A DNA stretch of 64,000 nt, taken from positions 108,701 to 172,700 of the forward strand of contig JAFEFL010000063.1 in the NCBI GenBank assembly GCA_018240595.1. The letters run 5' to 3'. The translations under genes were made by a program, and so were the position numbers. This DNA comes from Pseudomonadota bacterium (lineage in GTDB: Bacteria > Pseudomonadota > Alphaproteobacteria > Rhizobiales > Xanthobacteraceae). Positions 53,625-60,826 of the stretch are shown one piece after another. The notes below the pieces were generated by a model. It had not been told where the DNA came from. It did not search any database and saw only the letters and a program-made list of their open reading frames with translations. Numbering within the stretch: position 1 is the stretch's first letter; the number at the start of each line of letters is the position of its first letter.

Positions 53625-54065
53625 TCAGCCGGTGCGGTCCTTGTAGGAGCCGGTCGCGATCCAGGCTTCGATCGCGGCGCCGACTCCGGCGCCTGTGACG
53701 AGACCGTCGCGCCAACCTTCGTCCGACGGCCGCACGATCAGCATCCAGCCCTCGCCGAACGGGTCCCGGTTGAGCAACTCGGGCTTGTCGATCAGCGTCT
53801 CGTTCTGCGCGACGACGACGCCGTCGAAGCCGGCGCGCGCGGCGCCGATCCACTTACCGCCCTCGACCATGGCGAACCAGCGGTCCTTTTCGAAGGGGTG
53901 GCCGATCCGTTTCGGCGTGAACACCAGCACGTCCCCCATCAGCGCCGCCGACCAGGCGGTGAAGCCGGTGCGCAAGGTGCCGTCCGCGAGCGGCGCATAC
54001 CAAACCTGGTTCTCGATGTCGTAGAGCAGGTTATCCGGAAATTCGTAGCCTTCGACGATTGCCAC
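53625..54065 (-). CDS. GcvH-like lipoyl-carrier protein
   Basis: A 146-residue protein of the glycine-cleavage-H/lipoyl fold. Visible: NQVWYAPLADGTLRTGFTAW (as HEWV..G.ATVGIT), LMGDVLVFTPKRIG and MVEGGKWIGAARAGFDG with a Lys (K71) in the place of the lipoyl-lysine of GcvH (VESVKA). The end has ELLNRDPFGEGWMLIVRP, a near-exact GcvH tail motif. The GTG at 54065 has GAGG six bases upstream; an ATG at 54095 would overlap the DsrE-like gene by 22 bases. No gcvT or gcvP is nearby. Like LbpA of sulfur-oxidation systems it may carry a lipoate for another reaction. Last gene of the fdo/sel string. Confidence 0.78.
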   Translation of the reverse strand: MAIVEGYEFPDNLLYDIENQVWYAPLADGTLRTGFTAWSAALMGDVLVFTPKRIGHPFEKDRWFAMVEGGKWIGAARAGFDGVVVAQNETLIDKPELLNRDPFGEGWMLIVRPSDEGWRDGLVTGAGVGAAIEAWIATGSYKDRTG

Positions 54066-54073
54066 GGCGCGCC

Positions 54074-54472
54074 TCAAAAAGTCAGAACGCGGCACTCGTC
54101 ATCCATGATCGTCTGGATGACGCTGGCGGCGCCCATCATGCCGTTGCACTCCTCGATCAAGTCGGCCTCGTCCTTGTCGAACAGCTCGAGATTGGCGGGA
54201 CAAGCCCAGAGCCGGACGCCCTGCTCGTGCGCTTCCCTGATCCAGTCATGCACGGTCTTCGGATCGCCCGGCTTGACGTGCAGCGCCGCCGCGACGCCCT
54301 TGAACATCAGCCGCCCAGCGGTGGCGGTGCACAGCAGATCAACCTCGTAGTCCATCGCTGCGGCGACGGCGGCATAATAGAACGGCGCGGCCAGTTCTTC
54401 CGGATTGCGTGGATCGGTGTTCAGCAGCATGACGACGAGACGGCGCTTGCCCCCGTTCTCAGAAATCGACAC
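54074..54472 (-). CDS. DsrE-family protein
   Basis: A 132-residue DsrE/F-like protein: LVVMLLNTDPRNPEELAAPF, a CTATAG segment after VDLL, the conserved RLWACPANLELF motif with its Cys, and DLIEECNGMMGAASVIQTIM. DsrE-type proteins relay persulfide sulfur or act as peroxiredoxin-like proteins. The start is a GTG at 54472, overlapping the preceding gene by 14 bases; GGAG lies upstream. The GcvH-like gene begins eight bases after its stop. Its position next to a lipoyl-like protein suggests sulfur trafficking. Confidence 0.75.
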   Translation of the reverse strand: MSISENGGKRRLVVMLLNTDPRNPEELAAPFYYAAVAAAMDYEVDLLCTATAGRLMFKGVAAALHVKPGDPKTVHDWIREAHEQGVRLWACPANLELFDKDEADLIEECNGMMGAASVIQTIMDDECRVLTF

Positions 54473-54914
54473 GCGGCGTCTCCGGCATGTAGGTCTCGAA
54501 CAGCACCCAGAACGGGCTGCCGCGCGTCGTCGCATACCAGCTCTCGAAATCGCGCAGCGCGGCGACTACGTCCGGCGCGGGCGCGCCCGACTCCGGATCG
54601 AGGCTGGCGAACACGATTTTCGCCACCGGCGCAAAAGCTGTCAGCACCTCGCTCCGCGCCTCGCTGTCGCTGGCCCAGCCGAGTTTCGCCTGCACTACGG
54701 CATTGGCCGCGGCCACCGCGACGGCTTCGTCTTCGGCACTCGCCACCGCATCGGCAACCGCGCGCATGAAATTGAGACGCCGGTGCGCGAAAGATCGCTC
54801 GCGTTCCAGCGCTTTGGTCCTCTCAGCGACCTCCCGGCGAAAGTCGTCTTCGGCACGCGCGGCATCGTCGGCCGCGGCTTTCAACGCGTCGAGGAAGGAT
54901 GAAGCCGGCGTCAT
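54459..54914 (-). CDS. Hypothetical coiled-coil protein
   Basis: A 151-residue protein with a charged Ala-rich helical N-terminus (about residues 10-50, coiled-coil-like) and a C-terminal segment with SWYATTRGSPFWVLFETYMPE. No family recognised. It starts at an ATG (54914) that overlaps the selB stop (ATGA), with AGGAG before it. Directly follows selC and precedes the DsrE- and GcvH-like genes, so it is probably part of the same unit. Confidence 0.6.
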   Translation of the reverse strand: MTPASSFLDALKAAADDAARAEDDFRREVAERTKALERERSFAHRRLNFMRAVADAVASAEDEAVAVAAANAVVQAKLGWASDSEARSEVLTAFAPVAKIVFASLDPESGAPAPDVVAALRDFESWYATTRGSPFWVLFETYMPETPRVDF

Positions 54915-56977
54915 CCTGCTCTCCTGGAAGTTGGCGGAAGAGAGAGGGAGTCGAACCCACCAAGAGCCGTCTCGCGGCCCCTCTCGGATTTGAAGTCCGA
55001 GTGCGCCACCGGGCGCAATTCTCTTCCAATCGATGACGGCTCGCCTTCGCCTGAACGCCGAAAGAGATCGAGCCGATGTTTGTTGATGCGGCGCAGGTCG
55101 CCGCGGCGCAAGGTGACGCCGTGACGGTCGAAAAACTCGAGAATCTGGATCGCCACCTTGCGCCCGTTGTCGACGCGGTCGCGGAACTGCGCGGCGGTGA
55201 ATTGCCCGTCCGCCGCCTGCACCGCGCAATCGACGATGATCTCGACCATCTCGGCGACCGTCGCGCGGAGGAAGAAGTGATCGTGTGCGACCTCGTCGGC
55301 CTTGCCCATGCGGCCGACCAGCTTGAGCAAGCGGCGCACCTCCGGCTCCTTGACGTCGAGAATCCCGGCAATATCGCGCACCCGCGGGGGCCGGAAACGC
55401 TCATCGCCGCCTATCAGCGGCACGACGCGACGCCACAGCCCTTCGTCCTGCGGCGTCAGCCGCACTTCGTGGCCCTTGAGGCGGACCCAGGCGCCATCGA
55501 GCGCGATCTCGCCCGCCCTCGTAAGCCCCTGAAGAAATGCGATAAACCCGGGCGCTGGGAGCCGGGGCAGCATCTGCATCCGCAGCGGCTCGAGACCGAG
55601 GCCCGGCAGGTCGGGATGCGCGGCGTGGAATTTCTCCAGCGCGGTCAGCACCGCACGTTTGAGGTCGAGCCAGCGCGCGGCCGAAAGCGCCACGACGCCG
55701 CCCGGCGTGACGACGGTAAGCGCCTCGCAGCGCAACACCAGCGATGCGGCATCCTTTTCGGTCAGCGCACGATCGCGCGCGAAAGATGTGAGGTCGACAT
55801 AATAAGGCGGCCGCTCCAGCAACGCGACAAGGGCGGCCTGCGGATCGGCGAAGGCGTAAGCGGCCAGTTGCGCCAGGCGCTCCGGCGTGCGGCGCTTGCG
55901 CGGCGGCGCGCGCAGATCGAGGAACTTGCCGCCGCCGATGGTGCGCTGGGCCGTGGTGTCGCGCAGCACGAAGCGATCGCCGGCCGCCGCCGCGATCGGC
56001 TGGTCGAGCACGAGCTGCACGAAGGCCTCGCCGCCGGGCGCGATCGGCGCGTCGCCGAGCAGCACGATGCGGGCGCCGACGTCGGCGGACGCATGATGCA
56101 GCCGCGCCGGCATCCATTGCGTCACCGACTTGCTTTCGCCGGGCAATAGCTTGAAGCGGGCGTCGATGCGATCGGTCGGCTTGTGCAAAGCCGGATCGAG
56201 CACCATCTCGCCGCGCGCAATCGCATCCTTGGTGACGCCGTCGCCGGCGAGGTTGAGCGCGCAGCGTTGGCCGGCGAGGCCGCGCTCGGCCGGCCGGTCC
56301 TGCGCGTGGATCGAGCGCACGCGGGCCGCGAGGCCGCCCGGACTGACCACGACATGATCGCCGACCGCGACCGCGCCGGACAGTACGGTACCGGTGACGA
56401 TCGTGCCGGTGCCGGACAAGGTAAAGCAGCGGTCGATGGCGAGACGAAAGCAGCCTTGGGCACTGCGGGCATGAATATCGTTCGAGGCGGCAAACAAACG
56501 CTGCCGCAGATCGTCGATGCCTTCGCCGCTGACGGTCGAGACCGCAACGATGTCGGCGCCGGCAAGGCTCGTGGCCGCCAGCGTCTGGCGGATGTCCGCA
56601 ATCACCGCTTCACGCCGTTCGGGCGAAGCGAGGTCGGCCTTGGTCAGCGCCACGATGCCGCGTTCGATCCCCAGGAGATCGACGATCGCCAGATGCTCGC
56701 GCGTCTGCGGCATGATGCCGTCATCGGCGGCAACCACCAGCAGAACGAAGTCGATGCCGGTGGCGCCGGCCAGCATGTTGTGCACGAACTTCTCGTGACC
56801 GGGCACATCGACGAAGCTGAGCACGGAGCCGTCCGGCGCCGGCAGATAGGCAAAGCCGAGATCGATGGAGATGCCGCGCGCCTTCTCTTCCTTGAGGCGG
56901 TCGGTATCGACGCCGGTCAGCGCCCGGACCAGGGAGGTCTTGCCGTGATCGATATGGCCCGCGGTGCCGACGATCAT
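54911..56977 (-). CDS. selB: Selenocysteine-specific elongation factor SelB, reading into selC
   Basis: A 688-residue SelB. The GTPase domain (residues 1-170) has GTAGHIDHGKTSLVRALTG, DVPGHEKFVHNML and LTKADL. The EF-Tu-like barrels follow (GTGTIVTGTV), then C-terminal winged helices that bind SECIS RNA (PRVRDIAGILDVKEPEVRRLLKLVG, INKHRLDLF). SelB usually ends near this HRLDLF point, about residue 637. Here the frame continues through the tRNA-Sec gene: codons 651-682 are selC. The stop TGA (54911-54913) overlaps the next gene's ATG. The start overlaps the Sel1-repeat gene stop by four bases. Confidence 0.9.
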   Translation of the reverse strand: MIVGTAGHIDHGKTSLVRALTGVDTDRLKEEKARGISIDLGFAYLPAPDGSVLSFVDVPGHEKFVHNMLAGATGIDFVLLVVAADDGIMPQTREHLAIVDLLGIERGIVALTKADLASPERREAVIADIRQTLAATSLAGADIVAVSTVSGEGIDDLRQRLFAASNDIHARSAQGCFRLAIDRCFTLSGTGTIVTGTVLSGAVAVGDHVVVSPGGLAARVRSIHAQDRPAERGLAGQRCALNLAGDGVTKDAIARGEMVLDPALHKPTDRIDARFKLLPGESKSVTQWMPARLHHASADVGARIVLLGDAPIAPGGEAFVQLVLDQPIAAAAGDRFVLRDTTAQRTIGGGKFLDLRAPPRKRRTPERLAQLAAYAFADPQAALVALLERPPYYVDLTSFARDRALTEKDAASLVLRCEALTVVTPGGVVALSAARWLDLKRAVLTALEKFHAAHPDLPGLGLEPLRMQMLPRLPAPGFIAFLQGLTRAGEIALDGAWVRLKGHEVRLTPQDEGLWRRVVPLIGGDERFRPPRVRDIAGILDVKEPEVRRLLKLVGRMGKADEVAHDHFFLRATVAEMVEIIVDCAVQAADGQFTAAQFRDRVDNGRKVAIQILEFFDRHGVTLRRGDLRRINKHRLDLFRRSGEGEPSSIGRELRPVAHSDFKSERGRETALGGFDSLSLPPTSRRAG
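54932..55027 (-). tRNA. selC: tRNA-Sec (anticodon UCA)
   Basis: A 96-base gene with encoded CCA (54932-54934). The acceptor stem has 8 bp (GGAAGAGA with TCTCTTCC). The D stem is 6 bp (TGCGCC/GGCGCA), the anticodon stem 6 bp around loop CTTCAAA with anticodon TCA (54991-54993). The variable arm is long (GGGGCCG/CGGCTCT, with two G:U pairs), and the T-loop reads TTCGACT. These are the hallmarks of bacterial tRNA-Sec. The T-stem has one T:T mismatch in its fourth pair. The gene is in the same direction as selB and lies wholly inside the selB reading frame. No terminator follows it. Confidence 0.96.
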
Positions 56978-57771
56978 GCGCCGGCTCCGGGCTCGGTCTC
57001 CAGCGGGAACGCGGCGCGACGCCCGGCTTCGACGAAATCGGCGGGCGACAGCGCAGCGCGCGCCGGTTCGAAAAAGCGCGGCGCCAGCGCGCTGCCGGCG
57101 TTGCGGGCGCGGATCAGCCAGGTCATCGCCGCGAGCGGATCGCGCGCGACGCCCATGCCCATATGATACGCCGCGCCGAGCATGGCCTGCGCATCGGCGT
57201 CGCCGCGCATCGCGCCGCGCCGCCACCACGACACCGCCTGCGCCGGGGCGCGTTCGACGCCGATCGCATTGTGATGGATCATGCCGAGCCGCGTCATGGA
57301 CGACGCCATGCCTTGCGCGGCCGCGGCCTCGGCCCAGCGCCGCGCCTCGACCGCATCGTTGTCGATGCCCTCGCCTTCGAGCAGCATCCAGCTCAGCATG
57401 TCCTGGGCGACGGCATCGCCCTGCTCGGCGGCGGCGCGGTACAGCGCCAGCGCGCGAGCATTGTCTTGCGCCACGCCCTCGCCCTTGAAATACAGCGCCG
57501 CCAGATTGCGCTGGCCGACGGCATCGCCGCCTTCCGCGGCGAGGCCAAGCCAGCGCTCGGCGAGTTTGGCATCGCGCGCAACGCCGAGCCCTTCGGAAAA
57601 GCAGGCGCCGATATTATTGGCGGCGCGGGCAACGCCGGCATGGGCGAGCGGCGTCCAGATCGCCAGGGCGCGCTCATAGTCGCCGCGATCGGCCGCCTCA
57701 TAGGCCGCCGTCATCTGCTCGGCCACCGAGGGCGCGGGCTTTCGTCTCGCCAGCGCGTCGAACAGGCCCAT
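56974..57771 (-). CDS. Sel1-repeat protein
   Basis: A 265-residue protein with about five 36-residue Sel1-type repeats. The repeat pattern is visible as ANNIGACFSEGLGVARDAKLAERW, RNLAALYFKGEGVAQDNARA, the SWMLLEGEGIDND segment and LGAAYHMGMGVARDPLAA. Sel1 repeats are TPR-like protein-binding scaffolds. No signal peptide. Sits between selA and selB with one- and four-base overlaps, so it is translationally tied to the selenocysteine genes, though no role for it in that system is known to me. Confidence 0.85.
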   Translation of the reverse strand: MGLFDALARRKPAPSVAEQMTAAYEAADRGDYERALAIWTPLAHAGVARAANNIGACFSEGLGVARDAKLAERWLGLAAEGGDAVGQRNLAALYFKGEGVAQDNARALALYRAAAEQGDAVAQDMLSWMLLEGEGIDNDAVEARRWAEAAAAQGMASSMTRLGMIHHNAIGVERAPAQAVSWWRRGAMRGDADAQAMLGAAYHMGMGVARDPLAAMTWLIRARNAGSALAPRFFEPARAALSPADFVEAGRRAAFPLETEPGAGA

Positions 57772-59168
57772 TACCCGGCCTCCGGCGCTTTGAGCGTTGC
57801 CAGATTGGCGAGGAAGCCATCGACATTCTCAAGACATCGCAGATCGAACAGCAGCGCGTCCTTCTCGATGCGGCCGACCACCGGCACCGGAAGTTTGCGC
57901 AAGGTGTTGGACAGCGCAGTGAGCCGACGGCCGCCACCACGGCCTTCCAGCGAAATCGAAACGGCAAGGCTCGGCAGGGTTTCGACCGGCAGCGCACCGG
58001 AGCCAACCTGGCCCGCGCACGGCACCGTTGTAACCTTGAATACCGCCCCGAGCCTGTCCTGCAGGACGGGCACGACGCGGCGCGCCACCTCGTGCATGTC
58101 CTTGAGCGGCCGCGCCAGCAGCCGATAGGTCGGCAGTTTCTCGGCCAGCCGGTCGGGATCGCGATAGAGCCGCAAGGTCGCCTCGATCATCGCCAGCCGG
58201 ATCTTGTCGACGCGCAGCGCGCGCTTCATCGGGTTCTTGTTGAGCTTCTCGATCAGCGCCTTGCGACCGACGATGAAACCGGTCTGCGGGCCGCCCAAGA
58301 GCTTGTCGCCGGAAAACGTGACGAGATCCGCGCCTTCGGCAACGGCCTCGGCCACCGTCGGCTCGTGCTTGAGGCCGAAGCGGGTAAGATCGACCAAAGT
58401 GCCGGAGCCGAGATCGTTGACCAACGGCACCTTGTGCTCATGCGCCAGCGCCGCGAGTTCGCGCGCGCCGACTTCCTTGGTGAAGCCCTCGATGCGGTAG
58501 TTCGAGGTGTGCACCTTGAGGATGAGGCCGGACTTGTCCGACAGCGCGCCGACATAGTCCTTCTTGTGGGTGCGGTTGGTGGTGCCGATCTCGCGCAATT
58601 TGGCGCCGGCCCGGCTCATGATGTCGGGCATGCGGAACGCGCCGCCGATCTCGATCAACTCGCCGCGCGAGACGATGGCATCCTTGCCCTTGGCAAAAGT
58701 ATTGAGCACCAGCAGCACGGCCGCGGCGTTGTTGTTGACGATGGTGGCGTCTTCGGCGCCGGTCAGCTCGCACAACAGGTCGCGCACCAGCTCGTCGCGC
58801 TCGCCGCGGCGGCCGCCGCCGAGATCGAACTCCAGCGCCACGGCGTTGCGCATGGCGATGATCGCCGCCTCGATGGCGGATTCGGCGATCAGCGCGCGGC
58901 CGAGATTGGTGTGCAGCACCGTGCCGGTGAGGTTGAACACCGGCTTGAGGTTCGGCTGCGCTTCGGCCTCGAGCTGCGCCGCAGCCTCGCGGGCAAAAGC
59001 CGCGACGTCACCGGCTCCGCCCCGCTTGCGCGCTTCGGCAAGCACGGCGCGCACGGCGGCGACCGCCGAGGTGCGGCCGAACTGCGCCACGGAGCCTGCC
59101 AGCGCATCGCTGCGCAGCACTTCATCGACCGAGGGAAGCTTGCGTAGCGCGGCGACCGGCTTGTCCAT
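57771..59168 (-). CDS. selA: L-seryl-tRNA(Sec) selenium transferase
   Basis: A 465-residue fold-I PLP enzyme that turns Ser-tRNA-Sec into Sec-tRNA-Sec using selenophosphate. Conserved INLTGTVLHTNLGRAL-type segment (FNLTGTVLHTNLGRALI), EFDLGGGRRGERDELVRDLLC, VNNNAAAVLLVLN, VHTSNYRIEGFT, NDLGSGTLVDL and the PLP Lys in FSGDKLLGGPQTG. The ATG at 59168 has GAGG upstream; the frame before it overlaps fdhE. SelD (selenophosphate synthetase) is not in the window. Confidence 0.94.
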   Translation of the reverse strand: MDKPVAALRKLPSVDEVLRSDALAGSVAQFGRTSAVAAVRAVLAEARKRGGAGDVAAFAREAAAQLEAEAQPNLKPVFNLTGTVLHTNLGRALIAESAIEAAIIAMRNAVALEFDLGGGRRGERDELVRDLLCELTGAEDATIVNNNAAAVLLVLNTFAKGKDAIVSRGELIEIGGAFRMPDIMSRAGAKLREIGTTNRTHKKDYVGALSDKSGLILKVHTSNYRIEGFTKEVGARELAALAHEHKVPLVNDLGSGTLVDLTRFGLKHEPTVAEAVAEGADLVTFSGDKLLGGPQTGFIVGRKALIEKLNKNPMKRALRVDKIRLAMIEATLRLYRDPDRLAEKLPTYRLLARPLKDMHEVARRVVPVLQDRLGAVFKVTTVPCAGQVGSGALPVETLPSLAVSISLEGRGGGRRLTALSNTLRKLPVPVVGRIEKDALLFDLRCLENVDGFLANLATLKAPEAG

Positions 59169-59176
59169 CGCGCGCC

Positions 59177-60091
59177 TCAATAACCGAGCATGAACGGATT
59201 GACCGCGCCGCGCCGGTAGCCGAGTTCGCGCACCATGAGATCGAGCGCCAGGCTGGCGACGTCGTCGGCGACCGGATCGAGCGCCGGATTCTGGATCTGC
59301 TGCATGATCTTCACGTAGCTATGACAGGTGTCGCAGGTCTCGGCGCGCACCTGCTTGTCGTGCTCGACATGCTGATAGCTGATGCCCTTGGTCGAGCCGC
59401 AGACCGCGCATTTGATGCGCACGTAGTTCCACTGCGTGGCGCACAGCGAGCAGACGCAATAGCGGCTGTTGTGCGCGCCGGCCCGGCCGACCACCAGCGA
59501 GGCGACGGGCGCGCCGCCGCAAGCCGGACAGACGCCGTCGCCGATTTCCTTCAGGCTCTTGGCGTCGAGCCGCGCCGACAGGCGCGCGAAGTGCACCTGC
59601 AAGGCGGCAGCGACGAACAGGTGATCGGCGAGACGTTCGACCGGAATGGCGTCGTCGAGCACGGCGCGCACCATGGCGGCGCGCTCACCGGCATCGGCGC
59701 CGCTGGCGCGCCGCAACGCCTCGCGCGCCGGCTCCGGCATCGCGATGGCCGTCGCGCGGCCGAACAGGCCCTCGAGCGTTTCGTCGAAGGCAGGATCGGC
59801 GGTGAACTTGCCGCGGTCGAGCGGCGGCATGCCATGCTGGCGCGCCAGCGCCAGCGCATCGGCCGCCGGCATCTCGGGCGCCGGCAGGCCGCCGAGCACC
59901 TCGTGCTGCGCCGCGCTCAGCGCGGCGAGGAAATTCAGATAAGGCGCAAGCTGATGGCCTTCCGCCAGGACGCGGAAGCGCGCGGCGCGCGTTTCGAACA
60001 GGGTCGAAGGATCGGGCAGATGGGCAAAGGGCGGCTCGGCGACTTCGCCGATCGGAATCGGCTCATGCCGAGGTGTACTGACGCCACTCAC
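59177..60091 (-). CDS. fdhE: Formate dehydrogenase accessory protein FdhE
   Basis: A 304-residue cytoplasmic protein needed for assembly of respiratory formate dehydrogenases. It has four CxxC pairs for iron binding in the second half: CPACGG, CSLCATQW, CAVCGS and CDTCHSY, plus SYQHVEHDKQVRAE. Length is close to E. coli FdhE (309). Start taken as the GTG at 60091 (GGAGGG upstream); an in-frame GTG at 60112 would add seven residues. Followed by selA eight bases later. Confidence 0.9.
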   Translation of the reverse strand: MSGVSTPRHEPIPIGEVAEPPFAHLPDPSTLFETRAARFRVLAEGHQLAPYLNFLAALSAAQHEVLGGLPAPEMPAADALALARQHGMPPLDRGKFTADPAFDETLEGLFGRATAIAMPEPAREALRRASGADAGERAAMVRAVLDDAIPVERLADHLFVAAALQVHFARLSARLDAKSLKEIGDGVCPACGGAPVASLVVGRAGAHNSRYCVCSLCATQWNYVRIKCAVCGSTKGISYQHVEHDKQVRAETCDTCHSYVKIMQQIQNPALDPVADDVASLALDLMVRELGYRRGAVNPFMLGY

Positions 60092-60117
60092 TTCACGAAC
60101 CCTCCGGGCCACGTGTT

Positions 60118-60146
60118 GGAGAACGCCGCCAGCGCGGCGGCGCTCC
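60118..60146 (-). other. Hairpin between fdoI and fdhE
   Basis: GGAG plus CGCCGCC (60118-60130) pair with GGCGGCG plus CTCC (60136-60146) around a five-base loop, with a two-base bulge. It follows the fdoI stop by five bases and has no T-run. It may protect the fdoGHI mRNA and set a lower level for the assembly and sel genes. Confidence 0.5.
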
Positions 60147-60151
60147 CGATG

Positions 60152-60826
60152 TTAAACCGGCTTCTTGCCGCCCACCAGTTCGCGCAGCCATTTGCGATGA
60201 TGCCGCCAGGCCCACCCGCCGGTCACCCGGCCCTTGGTCATGGCGTTGATGGTGCCGCGCACCCAGATCGCCGCATAGACGTGGACGATCCAGACGCAAA
60301 TGATCGTGACCGCCGCCACGGCGTGAATCAGCACCGCCCAGCGCTTCTGGTCGATGGTGGTGTATTGCGCGAAGTACTGGTCCCAGATGGCAAAGCCGCT
60401 GACGATCAGGACGATGATCAGGAGCGACATCGCCCAGAACACCACCTTCTGACCGGCATTGTATTTGCCGACTTCCGGCAGGTTCTCCTCGTGGCCGCCG
60501 AGCACGTCGCGCAGCCGGGCCATCCAGGTGCCGTCCTCGGCCTTCCACAGGTTGGCCCGCCAGAAGCGGACAAACAAGCCGAAGAACGAGACGAACAGCA
60601 CGACGCCGATCCATGGATGGATGGTCCGCGTCCACTGGCCGCCGCCGAACAGGCCGGTGAGGAAGTAGAGCGCCGGCGTGAACAGGGCGAGCCCCGACAG
60701 GGCCAGGAGGACGAGCGAGACCGCGGTGATCCAGTGATTGATCCGCGCGCCCGCGGTGTAGCGGTCCACCGTGACCGGATTGCCGGGATGGACCTGATCG
60801 CCGCTCTCGACGTCATAGGCTGTCAT
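60152..60826 (-). CDS. fdoI: Formate dehydrogenase cytochrome b556 (gamma) subunit
   Basis: A 224-residue membrane protein with four helices that anchors the enzyme and passes electrons from the Fe-S subunit to quinone through two b hemes. RINHWITAVSLVLLALSGLALF holds the first heme His; the second and later His ligands lie in TIHPWIGVVLFVSFFGLF, VLIHAVAAVTIICVWIVHVYAA. The start overlaps the fdoH stop by four bases. Typical of the FdoI/FdnI family. Confidence 0.92.
   Translation of the reverse strand: MTAYDVESGDQVHPGNPVTVDRYTAGARINHWITAVSLVLLALSGLALFTPALYFLTGLFGGGQWTRTIHPWIGVVLFVSFFGLFVRFWRANLWKAEDGTWMARLRDVLGGHEENLPEVGKYNAGQKVVFWAMSLLIIVLIVSGFAIWDQYFAQYTTIDQKRWAVLIHAVAAVTIICVWIVHVYAAIWVRGTINAMTKGRVTGGWAWRHHRKWLRELVGGKKPV

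Noticed and set aside
53625..54065. Ordinary glycine cleavage system H protein
   Set aside because: No gcvT or gcvP nearby, and the gene is embedded after selC with a DsrE-like gene; kept as GcvH-like only.
54932..55027. A suppressor or degenerate tRNA rather than tRNA-Sec
   Set aside because: The 8-bp acceptor stem, 6-bp D stem, long variable arm, UCA anticodon and neighbouring selA/selB all indicate tRNA-Sec.
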